A stretch of 64,000 nucleotides of DNA from Eleginops maclovinus (Eukaryota > Chordata > Actinopteri > Perciformes > Eleginopidae), in assembly GCF_036324505.1 (NCBI RefSeq), contig NC_086364.1, forward strand, positions 11,438,148 through 11,502,147. The letters run 5' to 3'. Position 1 is the first letter of the stretch. Every line of letters starts with the position of its first letter. The position numbers and the translations under genes were made by a program. The notes beneath the pieces were generated by a model that saw only the letters and a program-made list of their open reading frames with translations, did no database searches and was not told the origin of the DNA. Of the stretch, positions 1 to 24,200 are shown piece after piece.

Positions 1-1408
1 CTTATGTACCGTTGGGATTGAATTCACACAGGAAGTTTGCATGTGTCATGAGGTTGGAGAATACTTGCAGGAATGCAGCAAATTATTTGCTATTAGGCAG
101 GCAGAGCAGAGAACATCCACCCCCATGTTCCTCTCAAAATCAGCCACTGTCATACCCAGAGGAGAGCCTGCCATTGAGGAGACAGGAAGTCCAGGTCAAG
201 GGTTAAAAGAGAGGAGATTCATTATTTGTCTGCTCCCTGCAGTCCTCAGGGTTGTGTAATCTTCGAAACCTCTGCATCAGACACAGGACATACGCAAGCT
301 GAGGAAGACTAAAGCCTGGAAAAGACACACAGCATTATGCTCTTAGTGGAGCATGTGATGCCCTGTGAACCGCAAGACGTGGAGGAAAATCATTGAATCT
401 AATTTTGCGCCTAACAGAGCCATAGAACAGAGAGATACTAACTGCAGGGAGGAAAATCAGGCAAGACATGAAGGCTGTGTCTTAGTGGAGTTCAGTATTT
501 CATTGAGGGAAACACCAGAAGGCAAAACTGCTGTGTGCTTGAATATTTAACTGGAAAAGTTACTTTTTTAGAAGTGGAACCAGACAACCATAAAGTAAAA
601 TTGAAAGATCAGAAATACACTTCAGACGGAACTTCTTATGCATTGCAAGTTTGTCTGTGTTTTTCAGTGAGTCAGAGCGGATGATAGGATTTGTTGCCCC
701 CAATTTATTTTAGGATAGCTCATGTTTCGAAGCAGCATTGCTGGGAGAGGGTACTCCATGCTCTCTGATCTAGAATGTGAGACGCTGCTTTGATTAACTG
801 TACACCTCATGGATTAAATGTACTGTACCCATCAACTTTCACATTGGCAACTCTTCTGGGGTGTCAAAGCCTCCATTGGATGATTCAGTTGCTGACAAAT
901 GCTGATAGACCCTCATATACATATACTGTGCATTAGAGAGGTGTTACACATTTGTGTCTGTAATTTGACGATACTTGAGGGGGACTTTATTGCATCTGAC
1001 AAGCCATGTTCTAGCTACAGAAAATAAATGATTGATAGCACAAGGTTTCCTATTGGATATGTGGTTTTTAAATTATTCCCATATGGAGGGATGTGTGCTA
1101 GAGGTTTTGAACAAAAAAGGTGGGGACATTATCATTTATATATAAAGTGTATATCAATATGAGTCAATAACATTCTCCAACTGGGTTCACTTTTCAGCCG
1201 AATGCATAAGATTTTTCGTTAAGAAAGGCTTCTTTTATAAAACATACAATACGTCTGACTCAGATACTTATTAATTGTTCATACCATAGCCAAAAAGCCC
1301 CAAAGCCGTCATTACCTGCACTATAGAAGCTGATTACAGAAAGGTCAGTGTGTATATATATCCCAAATGATAACATCTGAACTAATCATATACTCTTTAC
1401 TCTCTCAG
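1..1408. other. 5' flank of pacsin, no gene seen
   Basis: No coding exon or RNA gene could be supported here. The first coding exon of pacsin is preceded by a splice acceptor (polypyrimidine run ending in CAG at 1406-1408). At least one non-coding leader exon must therefore lie here or upstream of the window. I could not identify it. Confidence 0.5.
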
Positions 1409-1416
1409 AGAACAGG

Positions 1417-9717
<8,301 letters not shown>

Positions 9718-11300
9718 TTGGTGCAAGTAGACTGAATATGAAAGATATTGTTACAGCACATGCTTCATTTTATCATGGATGTCACAATGTGTATAACATC
9801 CAATCAGAAACCAATGCTGTCAAACACCAAGTAGCTGTTAGCCAAAGGTCTGGTACGTGGTAAGAGTATGCTAACACTTATAAGGATGTTTTATCAAACA
9901 GAGACTTTTAAACTACCCAGGTCGTGTTATCTCTTGAAGGATTTTAAGAAATGTTTTAATATATATACAGTATGCATAGATCCTTTGTTTTGAAGCCGTA
10001 TGATAACAATGCTTTAATGTATAAAATTGCTCTTAAGATACATTTTAAAACTAGCCATTTGGTGCTGAAATTGCAATACAGGACTGCGATTTCCTTTGAA
10101 CTTTTTTTATTTCTTTGCACATCAACACATTGCTATAGTAATGCTCACAAAGCCTCAATATATGAAGAAAGTGACGCTAATACTGTGATGTTAATTGATC
10201 GAAAGCAGCAAAGCACACTTTGAGTAACCTGTGTTTCTCTTCTGTTTATCAGTGTTTAAAGAAACAGTTAAACACTATTAATAATAATGTTTTTTGATGA
10301 ACACACAATAAATGTACTTAGTTTCTCTATGTTTCAGGTACAGGGGGACGCTCTTAGCCTAGCAGCATCAACACACATTCCAGGAGCAATAGTGCAGCCT
10401 TATTCTATCGTGTTTACTTAAAGTAACTATAATCAATATATGTTCCACTTATGTTATTACACCCCTTGCTTCTGTGGAACTTTATTGGATAATTCAGGCC
10501 TTTGTTTTGGTTTTTCTGCCTGCAACCTTTTGGTTAAGTCTCACCACTCTCATCAGTGTGGTTTTCAGCTTCAGCAGGCAGCTGCTTTTAGTGAAAATTG
10601 TAAACAGTATTAAAAAAACGACACCTGTGGAGCTCTGCATACCAAGGCTCAGGGGGAAGAGTGGGTTATCTCAGCATTTGTACCAATAGCCCTAGCACCT
10701 TGCATGGCATTTCTAACAACAGCAAGCTGTGAATGAGGGGCAAATTGTAAAGCATTATACCCAATAACATAGAAAACTGACATATAATCGCTGGTTATTC
10801 ATGTTTTTTTTCAATCCTGATGGAAAGAGTCTAGGAGTTTCTCCCTGTTTCCAGGACTTATAAAAGCCAGAAGCCACTATCTATGCATTTATTTTCGGGA
10901 CTAACATCCTCTAAGCATCAAGATGCTTAACACAGGAACATGTCCCAGACATTGCGCTATCTCTGCACAGAATGTTTAGAGATTAAACTGATATTCTCTA
11001 CTTCATCATATTCTCAGTTTGATGCCAAACATTCATATTTGTTAGCATGTAAGACTGTTCCTTAAAGATAAGTATAAACAAATACTTTCTGTTTTTAATC
11101 ATAGGTTGCTACAATGCATGTATAATGCTTATCATGGCAGTCATCTTTACCAAAGCAAGGAAACAGCTTCCATAAATTACTGGGTTTGCCTTCCTCTTGT
11201 CTTAGTATTCGTCAGCAGACTTTCTGTGTATGAGCTGTGTGAAGTAAAACTATGCGACTGCCTGTCTTTTGGAAATAAATTTGTAAACTGTATTATTGAA
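9718..11300 (+). other. Probable pacsin 3' UTR
   Basis: No coding exon follows the TAG. There are two AATAAA signals, at 10307-10312 and 11274-11279. The second is followed by T- and GT-rich DNA, so it is the better candidate for the main 3' end. The extent is an inference. Confidence 0.5.
11274..11279 (+). promoter_or_regulatory. Candidate poly(A) signal of pacsin
   Basis: A canonical AATAAA lies 1.56 kb after the stop. GT-rich DNA follows ('gtgtttttgtgtctgag' from about 11322, then the long (TG)n). A GU-rich downstream element is what cleavage stimulation factor binds in known poly(A) sites. The upstream alternative is 10307-10312. Confidence 0.5.
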
Positions 11301-11349
11301 TTCAGTATGGAAAGAATGACAGTGTTTTTGTGTCTGAGAAACGGAGAGA

Positions 11350-11478
<129 letters not shown>

Positions 11479-11549
11479 ACTATGGCATCATCCTCTAGTC
11501 CAAACGTGCCTTTCGAAATTAGTATAAGTGCAGAGCTGAGCTGTCATTG

Positions 11550-11689
<140 letters not shown>

Positions 11690-13333
11690 TGAATCAGTTT
11701 TAGGACTTGTGTCCGTGTCAAGGGAAGTCTATCCAGGTCAAACGCTGCTCTTTATTTTGATGATGCCACCATGGAGTCAGATGTTGCCTGACATCAACAC
11801 ATGGCCATCAGCCAAGCACAGTCCCATTCCACTGTTTGTGTTTGAGGCAAACGAAAGGGAGAAGTGCAATAATAAATCCTTGTATTTTGTTACAACACAC
11901 ACTTCTTTTCAAGGAAATACAATAAGCCAGGAGTGTGTAGGAATGTCAGTTTCCAAGAAGTAATGGAAATAATGATGTCACCCTGGAGGGTATCTTTCCT
12001 TACCTGATGACAGACTTCTTAAGTGTAGACGAAGATTGATCTGTGACCATAAATACAGGTGATAAGAACTGTAAGAGCCTGAGATTCACTGACAAACTGA
12101 CATACTTTGTAAATAAAGAAAAAAAGAAGGACTGATGCTGGCCGCTTGTTTTTCGAAAGGAAGAAACGAGCCAGCGCATATGGGATTCATGAGTAAATGT
12201 GTCTTTTAGAACGTGAAATAAAAGGAACGTCAATTTCTATGGATAGATCGGCCCATATGCTCAACTGTTTCCTTTGAGCATCCCCTGACTGCATCGAGTA
12301 ATAGTTTGTCACTGTAAGGAGGTGTTGCCAGGAACCATCTGTCAAGAAGCTCAGCAATGACTAAATCCTTCATGACACCTAAAAATGCACTAAGGTGAAA
12401 GAAATGCCACAGGCAGTGATTGACTGCAAGTGGTAAAAAAAAGTGACTTTGTCATCCTTCATTTTGTTTTCAACAAGCTGAAGAGTATATTTATGGGAAA
12501 TGACAAACGTAGTCCATGACCTGAGAACTAGTTTTCCGCAGTGGAGAGCTCTGCCAGCTCTGTTATGGTGCAGACTGTATTTTGTCTTGGCTTTGATCCA
12601 CCACACCCTTAAAATGAAAAAAAAAATATTACGCTGCCAATCCTGAGTGATCACACTCGTATTCAAATAAGTATGTTTTTGTTAGGAGTGAAGCCTTTGG
12701 TGCTGAAACAATCCTCATTAAAAGTTTGATCAAATGTAAAAATAACGTAAACACCACATAATAAGAAACAAACAATGTACACAATATCAGCTCTAGACCT
12801 TTTATTTGCCAGTTTCATTTGTTGACAACTTTGGACACACACAAATGCTTGTGGAGATTTGATCTCAATCAACGCTCAATGTCTTTTTCTGTAACATTAG
12901 AGGTGTAGGGTGACATGTTTTTCAGGGCGAATAAGTTGCTAAGCACAAAATTGTACTCTGAACTCTGCTCATTGACATTCATTTGATCCGGCTCATCTAT
13001 ATTGTAGGTATGTTATCAAACAACCATTAACAGATGCTTGTATGTCAGAACAATAATGAGTGGAAATGGCTCATTTGCATGCTATATAGCCCATGATATT
13101 CAATTTGATACCACAAAGCTTTCAAATACAAACTGCTAAACAGTTTTAGCTAATGATATCCATGAGGCCAACAAGTTGACACCCACTCTTGAGTGCAGGA
13201 GTGCTGACCTCTTAAACTAACCCTATTTATCAGACTTGATTATTTATGAATGTTGACATTGTTTAAACTTTACAGCTAATGGGAACAGTCACAACTCTCT
13301 TAAGTCACATATTTTGCGTCTTCATACACTAGA
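11690..13333. other. Intergenic DNA, no gene seen
   Basis: Non-repetitive, moderately AT-rich DNA. No splice-flanked open frame, RNA gene or transposon end could be supported. Confidence 0.6.
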
Positions 13334-13341
13334 CAACTGGT

Positions 13342-14121
13342 CAGTGGCGGCTCCTGACAAATTTCTCAGGGGGGGCAAAAGTTGTGATGATGGCTAAGAT
13401 GACCCATTCAATGGGTAAAATAATAATAAATAAAAGTCAGATAGCCAGCTTTACAGTGTCACATCTCATTGTTTAATTTGGTTTTCAACCACTAGATGCA
13501 ACCCCAGACATAAAATATACAATACATTTGGTTCCACAATAAAACACACATTAACAGATAGTTTGTCATCTAATAGTTTGCCCTTGAAATCACTTTTAGC
13601 ACAGTCTACAATTTATAGCCATCATGGATGCCATAGCAATAATCAAATCAAATTATACTATAATCAAAACTGTAATTAATCAAAATTTTCCAGAACATAT
13701 TCCATTGAATCATCCGAATCGGCGGTCTCCGCCAGACGCGCGCGCTGTACGTCCGAGCACGCATCAGTGCGTAACTGCGTATGACGAAATCACGTTAGGG
13801 CAAGCCCCACCGGAGCCCATAGAAATGCATTGTATCGTTCGATTTTTGAAAAAACGAGTCTCAACATGTAAGTCTATGAGAGCGCCTGGGGCGATTTTCA
13901 ATCTGACTGATATCGCCCCAAGGGGGCGGGGCTACTGGTTGGACAGTGACATCCAGGCTGCTGATTGTCGCAGCGATATTCAGGCTGCTGTTTGGACTAT
14001 ACTATTAAGACTTAGACCGGCAAAATAAACTCTTTTCTCTCTTTTTTTTTTTTTTTTTTTTTTTTTCGTTTGGCTTAAGGAGGGCGGTGCACTATCGCCC
14101 CCTATGGGCCAGCCGCCCCTG
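13342..14121. mobile_element. Non-autonomous hAT DNA transposon, 780 bp, intact ends
   Basis: The element begins CAGTGGCGGCTCC, and the reverse complement of its end begins CAGGGGCGGCTGG, so the terminal inverted repeats match at 10 of 13 positions. Both sides carry the same 8-bp target duplication, CAACTGGT (13334-13341 and 14122-14129). CAG-starting ends plus an 8-bp duplication are hallmarks of the hAT superfamily. There is no transposase. The interior has GC-rich patches such as 'ggggcgattttcaat' and a T-tract of about 25 nt near 14042-14066. The 134-codon open frame inside resembles no protein I know and is not called. Its GC- and CpG-rich interior contrasts with the flanks. The perfect duplication suggests a fairly recent insertion. 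Confidence 0.88.
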
Positions 14122-14129
14122 CAACTGGT

Positions 14130-16026
<1,897 letters not shown>

Positions 16027-19000
16027 ATTTGCATGCAAACGCACACATGAACATCCTTGGCAGATAACAGCGGCTGTGATTCCCAGGTCATTTACCCATC
16101 TATCTCCCCTCCCTCTTTCTTCCTCAACATTTTCCCCCTTCTCTCACTATCTCACTCCTCCTCTTTTCATTTACCTCGGTCTCAGTCTGATGGCCAGAGT
16201 TAATTAGCTGCTATCCTATTGTTGCTCATTAGCTTGAGTAACCAAACATGTGAGACATAGCAAACAAAAGCTTCCTCCAGCTCTCACTCAGATCTGCAAT
16301 GTGTTTTTGTAATTCCCATTCCAAGGCATCCCCCCCTCCCTTGGCTTTCTGCGCATTACCTACCTTTGTTTGTCGCCTCATCTTTCACTTTGTCGCTTCA
16401 CTCACCCTGAACTGGAAAATATCTGAAAGGCAGAGATGAGCAAGATCAATGCCAAATCAAATCAGCACAACATTGATGCCATAGCAAAATAACACATAAC
16501 TACCATTTACTTTCATGATGGCTTCCTATATTGTCGTGTATGTCAATTAAAAAATGTTTGCCATGTACTCTTCCTTCCCTGCTTTTACTGTGCACACAAG
16601 CTGATATGCACATACACAGAAACAGACATACAGTATGTTCTTGAAATCCTCATACATGTACACAAACACCCACCCACATGTTCAGACACACATCAGAAAG
16701 GCCAGCCTCCTCACCCACACTCATTGGCATTAAAGGGGGGTTCTGTTGATTTGGGTAGTGCCCCTCCCATAAGCCCAGCCTTCTCAGCCTCCTCCCTATT
16801 TAATCTATCTTAAAAAAACCTCACAGGCTTAATTCCTTTTCAAGGCAAAGTGCTTTGCTGGCATTGCAGCCAAATCCATACACAAGGAGTGCATCAAGCT
16901 TTAAAGTAGACATCTGAACAGCCGAGCAGTTTAGTCAGAGTGACATGAAATATAGACCATAGTGTGTCACTGTGGAATGAGATAAAAAAGAAAATGGTCT
17001 AGGGCTGCTGCTGTCCTCAGGCGCTGTGAAGGGCCATGGTGAGAAACACTGGAAAGAACGAGGAGAATTACACAACACTCATAAATACAGACACACAAAC
17101 ATACACCTTGTGATATGCCAAGCAAATGATTTACTACTCAGGAGTGGGCCCTAAATGATTAGATTAGTCTCCGGCTCCGTGGCTCCAGTAGCGCCAAGAG
17201 ACAGGATAGGATAAGACATTACTAACATTAAATACTACACACGAAAGGATAGAACAGTAAATATGATAAATTAAAAGAACAAAAACATAAGAAAGCTGTG
17301 TACATCTAAAATATAACTGACATCGTGTTTACCACCCCTTGTAGCGCATAGTGAGTCAGACTCGTTTCTCCCACCATACAAACTGACATTTCGAGCCCCC
17401 AAATATTCATAACTCAGACTATAATATAGCCTACTGTACATAGTCCATTAAGAGTAAAAGACATTCACAAATCTGTCATTGTTCACACAGTGGCTAGCTT
17501 GACAGCTGTAATAACTAACTATAACCATGTTTATTGTTTACGTTCATTACGATCATTTTGTGGGAGTGGCTTTGAAAGGGAGGCCTGTAGAAACTGGACG
17601 ATGTCTTGCTAGATTTATCCTGAAAAGGACAAGGACCCAGCTTAAAGGTACTGCTCTCAGGGATTATCATACAGAGGAATATCTGAAACTGCAGCTTTGC
17701 TTGAATTTGTGAATCTGTATGTGTATTTCAGCTAATTGGTTAACTAAACAGAAAATGTGTTGGTCAGACATATTTTCTTTTTTTTTTTGTTTACTGTCAC
17801 TGCTCTTGTTGCACGAGAAAAAGCTTTAACAACACGCTGTATACTACCTGCTTATCACTAAACAGCAGACCATCACAGTAAGCCACTTGCTAGTTAACGA
17901 CAGTTAAATAAACACAATTAATTATTATGAATTAGATCGAAACAGATATTAACAGACGAATATTGGACTTACATTCATCAGGTTGGCACAATCTCCAGTG
18001 AGATAAAATATACTGATTAGTGTGCACTGTGTGCAGTGTGTAGTTCCTACCTCAGTCTAATTCAATCATTCCCATATTTTGATTCATTCGTGCGATCAAA
18101 TTAAATAACTTACAAATGTTGCCTGTGCCTAAGAGTCATTTTCTAAATCTAGCCGCCCCTTGCTGGTTACTGGGTAGTATATATTTGGATAGACATTCTT
18201 TAATTAAGTTTTACTTTTTCTTGGTGATGAGTAATCAAGACATACAAACAATACAAATCTTGGCATGATTATTTGTCTCTCTCTTTGACTGCTCCCTGGC
18301 TCCTTCCATTTTCCATATCAACCTAAAAAGGCAATGTTATGTTTCCTTTGCTCCAGAATGCCAAAAAAATCTGGATGGAAAATCTAAAATAAATTAAATC
18401 AATGAAATGCTCAAATTGGTGGCAATGTTGTTCATTTACAGACTACTACTTAGATGCTGTTGTCTTGGATTTCTCTTTTCAACAAGTTTTTGGTGCTTTA
18501 AAAGCTCCTCTGTTTTCACCAGTCATTTCTAAATTTGACTGTTTCCTTTTTTGGTGCATCTTCTTTCTTGTACAAACAGTCAGATATGACATTTAAAAAT
18601 AAATGTTTAGCACCTTAAGGCAAAATGCGGAAATAAAGAGAAGATATAAGAGTACAAAATACTGATGGAAAACATTTTCTAGGATAAACTTATTGTAAAT
18701 GCAATGCTATCAACGGGGCAACTGATTTTGACAACTTTATGGCAGAGCACGCTACCTCAGACACAGCAATGTCTGAGGCAGTTGGTTGCTCCATGCATGA
18801 AATCAGAAGCAGATGCTTGTGTAAGTCTGTTCTAAAAAAACGCGGCCATCGTAGGACTTTGAGGTTCCTGACCTTAACACATACTGCATATGGGGCCCGT
18901 CCTGCTCCAGGCTTAGGACAACAAGGTTGGGAGACCCCGCAAAGACAATGGTCAAGAGACTGGAATGACCTCATTGAGATTGCTGGAGGGGTTCTCTGCC

Positions 19001-19302
19001 AGATGCTGTGAGTGTGCTGACTGGTGATACTCCAGAGAGGAGAGGCTACTGAATCTTCCCACACAGGTATCCGATGAAAGAAAGCGCTAAAGACAGAAAG
19101 GAAACATAAAAAAATTAGGTAATAGGAACAAATGCAATCCTCTGATGGGAAATTTAAGTGGGTGATGGCAGTGGGTGATGGGTGAGGGGGGAGTCACGAC
19201 AAAGAAGACAATGAAGAGCAAAAGAAAAGCAGAGAGAGAGACAGCTAGAGAGACAGAGAGAGAGAAAGAGAGAGAGAGATGTGGGCGATTGGTCCTGAGA
19301 GA

Positions 19303-19316
19303 GTTGTCATGGTAAC
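19303..19316 (+). promoter_or_regulatory. X-box-like motif (RFX binding)
   Basis: GTTGTCATGGTAAC fits the 14-bp X-box pattern GTHNYYATRRNAAC at every position. RFX factors use it in ciliary and immune promoters. No promoter is visible beside it, so function is not shown. Confidence 0.35.
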
Positions 19317-21057
19317 AAGTGATCATGATGATGTTGAGTCTGATCAGAGAAGACTTTTGGAAAGAAAGTGCCAATACATACAGAAGATGCATCATTTCAT
19401 TAGATCTGAAATGCCAATAAGGGCCAGAATCACGTCAGAGTTGTCAAAATGTGATGGGAGGATATTCAAAAGTTTTGTTTTAACAATACGTTTTACTCTT
19501 TAGATATAACAAACAAACATGTAATTCCAATCACCTCTCATGGGAAATTGTTATAAAAAATAATGGTTTCATGAATTAGCTGGGCTCTTTGTGCTACTCA
19601 TCATTACAGTAGGATGTTATTACATTAGTCATTATATTTTGTCAGAGACACAAGTTGAGTGCAGTTTAAGTGTGTCAGTGTGGTAACCCTCCTCTACACA
19701 CATTATTTTTCTAAAGATCCTTTCTCTTCATTAGCCTTCAGCCATTCAGATTTTTTTTTTCTACTAGTACAGAGGGTGCCACCGCTTGTTGATGATGCTG
19801 GAGAGACTTGTTGGAAAGAGACTCTTGTCAGGCTGGATAAAGACAGGAAATGGGGGGCAGCAGCAGCAACTCTACTTCTAGGTCTATGTAATCTGAATGT
19901 ACAGTCATCTGTTATTTTAACAATGAAGCTAACAGATTTACAGCAAGTCAAGAAATACGCACAGCTGCATTAACGCACTGAAAGTCTGAGAACCAGTCAA
20001 ATAACACTGCTGTCTTCTAACCTTAACGTGTGGTGCTGGCCTACAGTTTAACCATCTGTTTATGTACTGTGGCACTAACTGGGGGCTGTATGGGCTGTGT
20101 GATTACATTTTGTTAGTTTGTTTATTGGACCAAATCCAGAGTGGCAGAAACAAGAAACGACCCGCACATTTGTCTCCTCCTCTCCGCGGTCAGGAGAGCA
20201 GCCCCCCGGGGGGAGGAGAGCGATCTGGACAGCCTGCACTTGGCAACCAGCCACAGCTGGGTCTAACATGTGAAACAGCAGCACCAGAAAGTGTGCATTC
20301 TGTCTGCATAAACCAGGTGACGTGTCTGAATTTAGGATGACTAACTTTAAGTGCTAACTGAAGCTCAGTTCACGCCCCAGGGCTGCAGACTCTACTCCCC
20401 CCGCCAGAATAAGGACACTTTGTTTGGTAAAAGAGGGGGAGCCTGTGAATGATTTAATTGTGGCTTGAACCTGAACTAGCTCCCAGGCTTTGCTCCATTA
20501 AAAAAAACTTTAAAAAACATATCTTACACATTTCACCTTTTTTAAACACAGGAAGTGGTCAATCAGAATAACCTATGTTCCGACCACTTCATTGGGGAAT
20601 CTCATGTCCTGTTGTTTAGTCTTCTCTAAGTCCAATGGTTTGTTTTTCCATCCCCTTTGAATAAAAAAAGGCTGGATCCTCCATGTCCCCTTTGTGTTCA
20701 GTTTTTTGGCAGCACCAGCCTGGACCACAGCCTCACGACACCAATTCAACAGACAACAAATCATCCAAAACAAGGCAATAAAAATGGCATAGAGGCTCCC
20801 ACAGTACATCAGCAACCATTACATCCACGGTATGTCCACACTCAAAACCATCCAAGAGAGAAACCCCACCCTCACAAAGAAATACTGCAACACCAAGCAA
20901 TGATGCAGCTATTCTTTCATTATCATCCAAACAGCCATATTTCACTTCATCTCTTTTTTTTTTTTCAATGTCTTACTTCCTTCATAGAAACCTTGACCGC
21001 CAGCCACCCATACACATATCCACACACTTTGCTATTTTTCTTCACCCATCCTATCGG

Positions 21058-21290
21058 TTTATCACGGCGATCAAGGAGGTTATGTTTTCGTTGAGTTTGT
21101 TTATTTGGCTGTCAGCATAATTACAAAAAAAAACAAGCAGGATTTTTATAAAACTTGGTGGATGGTAGTAGAATGGGCCAAAGAAGAACCCACTGAAAAG
21201 GAACAAATCCAAAACACATTTCAGACACAAACATTTCGTAGCGTTCAGTTTACATTGCAAGATAGGGCATGGTTTGGTGGAGGATGGCAC
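21058..21290 (+). repeat. Diverged interspersed teleost repeat
   Basis: The words 'cacggcgatcaaggaggtta', 'aaacttggtggatggtagta', 'gggccaaagaagaaccca' and 'attgcaagatagggcat' occur in the order I know from a very abundant fish repeat. The right end is truncated or decayed. The class cannot be named from here. Confidence 0.55.
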
Positions 21291-24200
21291 TCTCAGTTTA
21301 TAACCATATTTTGTTCGGGGGAAAATCCATAAATATATATACATTAATCAATTGGCATAGGGTTCAGTAATAATCTCTTTCCTCAATTGATCACTCAGGG
21401 ATAGAAAAGCTATCTTCTTTGCTCATTAGCTAAGTTTGTGAGTCAGTGTTGTCTTTTTGAGATTAGGTATGGTGTGTCCAGCTTTATTAAGTTAATGTAA
21501 AGTGAGCATATCCGGTTATGTTCTTTTAGGTCACAAGGCATTTGTGACATATTTGGTAAACTGATGCTGTGGAGGGTAATGCTCCCAAAAAGAATGCAGC
21601 TCAAGGCCAGATTCCTCCCCCAACCACTCCCCTCATTAGGGCTGTTTATCAAATGCATCTGCTAGCCTTTGTACGTCCCTTTGCCCCTGTCTGTCATAGT
21701 TGGTGGTACAGGTAGGCAGTCAATTTTAATACCTGAATAAATTGGTCTCTTTTGTCAGTATTACGTTATCCTCCCTTGCTTCTTCCTTACAGTTTGTCCT
21801 GCTTGCCATTGCTTGCACACCAGTGATTTGGTTAAACCTCATTCCTGTGGTGAGTAGGATCCACACATTTAAACAAATGGTTTGTATTCCACATGGTGAG
21901 CCATTTTTTACCTTTTGTAGGTTCAGCTGCTGCTGTTTTTGCTGATATCGATTGTTTTTTGTTTATACTCTCATATTATCTGTTGTGTTTAGCTTTTATC
22001 TTGGTGTTGCCTATAGCTTTGCACATTTTAACATAGTAGTTTAAACCAACTGGGATCTTTTTGTTTCGTTGTCTTCTTTGCTTTAAATTGAATTCTGGTC
22101 ATTGTGGAAGCTAAAGTCACCCTCACTGTTTGCTGTGATGGAGAGCACTGGGGAGCACACGTGAGTTACTAGTTTGCAATGTGTGGTTCGCTGGGACTGC
22201 ACATGGTGGGTATATGGTAGCGCCCTAGTTTCACTTAAGTAGCCTGCCTACCTATTTAAAGGCCTCAGCCCACTTTAGTTTTGGTTCTTCTTTTTCACTT
22301 GCATATACTTTTAATATTGGATTTGAAGTACATATTTTGAACACATTTTGCAACAAAGATTTGTAACTGAACCTTTCTTGTTACAACAATTTCCTGAGTT
22401 TCCTATTTTTGATTTAGATAATGTTTGCAGCTTTGTTTTCTTGTCCTGTTGGATCCTTTTTGGTTGTAGTGTTTATAAATTGTCAGCAACAACTTTGGGA
22501 GAGCTCTTTGCTAGACAGCATCTTGTCCTATTGTTTTGCTAGAGGACTTTGTTGGGTAGAAGCTAAATTCTACCTATGTTCTGTGTGTTGGTGCTGCTGA
22601 GGAAAATAAGACCTAGTGAGCTATGGGCAACTTTGAAAGTCTGTCCCCTTTGGCAAGACGAGACAGATATCTTTCTCTGTCTCCTCTGTCTTGGTTTCCC
22701 TGGAGGGACAACCCCCTCTTCTTCCGTTGAGACATAGGTTGGTGTAAAATAGTCTTGAGGAAGGAACGGAGAGATTTTTCACTCCCACAATTCCTTGCTC
22801 CTGCAACATTTAAAGTGATGCACCCTTCGGCGACTCGTGAAAACTATTGATTGTATCCAACATACGTAACAATGCATGAAATAATTTCCAAAACTTGCTA
22901 AAGTATTAAGCTGTTTAAACTTTCAACAACCAAAAGGCGAACTACGAACATTTTATTGATAAGCATAGAATGCTAATAATTTACAGGGTGGTAGATCATC
23001 CTGCTGTGTTATTTTTTCTCTTTTGTTTAGTGTTGACAATTGTGATTTAAACAATGCAATATTTAACATAAACTAGAAACATAACTTCCATTATGATTTT
23101 TCTAGTTCTCTTATAAGTGTCTTTCAGCTTATTACACTTCTGACAGACTTTCTTCAATCTATAATGTCTGAGTCATAGTGAAAGGCTTCCAGCAAATCTT
23201 CACAATGTCACAAGACATAAGAAAGAGCACAAAGCCATTGTCTTTATTGGAGAGTCTTTTAAAAAAATACTTTGACTGGAATGCATCTGTTGAGGAATAT
23301 ATTCACCAAGGCCTCTGCCTTTCACCCAGTTTATTACTCTTCTCCTATATTCAGCGCACAGGAACGCGACCTCGGGGTGCTACTGTCTCCCGCCGTCACA
23401 GCCAGGCATGCAACCTCGGTTACCACTTTCTGTCTTTCCTTGAGAATAGTTTAGGTCTGGAAGATAAATATTTGGGATTTGGAGAAAATATTCAGAATTG
23501 GTTGGGCAGAAGCTGTGTCACTTCGTTGCTGCAGCAAATATCTTTATCAGTTTTCCGGCCCTAACTTCAAACGAATCTTCAGTGTGCGGGCTCTCCCGTC
23601 TTCTCATTGTGTTTTGAATCATTGCTCCAGAAGTTTCAATCACAGTATCCATTGGAGCATTTTTTTTTTAACATACAATCTTTTGTACTATCCAATGTAA
23701 TTGCAGAACCCACAGTCAGTGTGGTAGCTAGGTAGGCCTAACAGTGTAACAGCCGTGCAGCAGTAGTGGCCAGCTGGCAATAAATTATATAAGAGATTAG
23801 CTCACCAGCGATAGTGCTAGCTCCGCTACCTTTCTGGTTACATTACCCCTCGCCTTGCAAGTTGTAACGATTCCTGGGTCTCGTCAATAGAAATGTTGTT
23901 AACCCAGAGAAGGTGGAAGCACAGTTTTAAGGATAAACTCAGGAAACAGTCCACTCCATTGAATTTGGTTGATGTCAACATAAGAGCACACTCTCGCAGC
24001 CTTCACTGACATTTAATATTTAACAAAGCATTTCATAATATGGTTAAAACCAACTGTCCTCCAGCTTTTACCGACAACATGAATGGGGATGAAGTGTCTC
24101 AAGACTATTCAGGCTATGTGATAAATGTAGGGACAGCTTAGAGGACACAGGAAACACAGTCTTCCTTAGGACTTCTGGATTTAACACTGATGGTCACTCT

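Noticed and set aside
13624..14028. 134-codon open frame
   Set aside because: It lies wholly inside the non-autonomous hAT element and resembles no transposase motif; the GC-rich interior simply has few stops.
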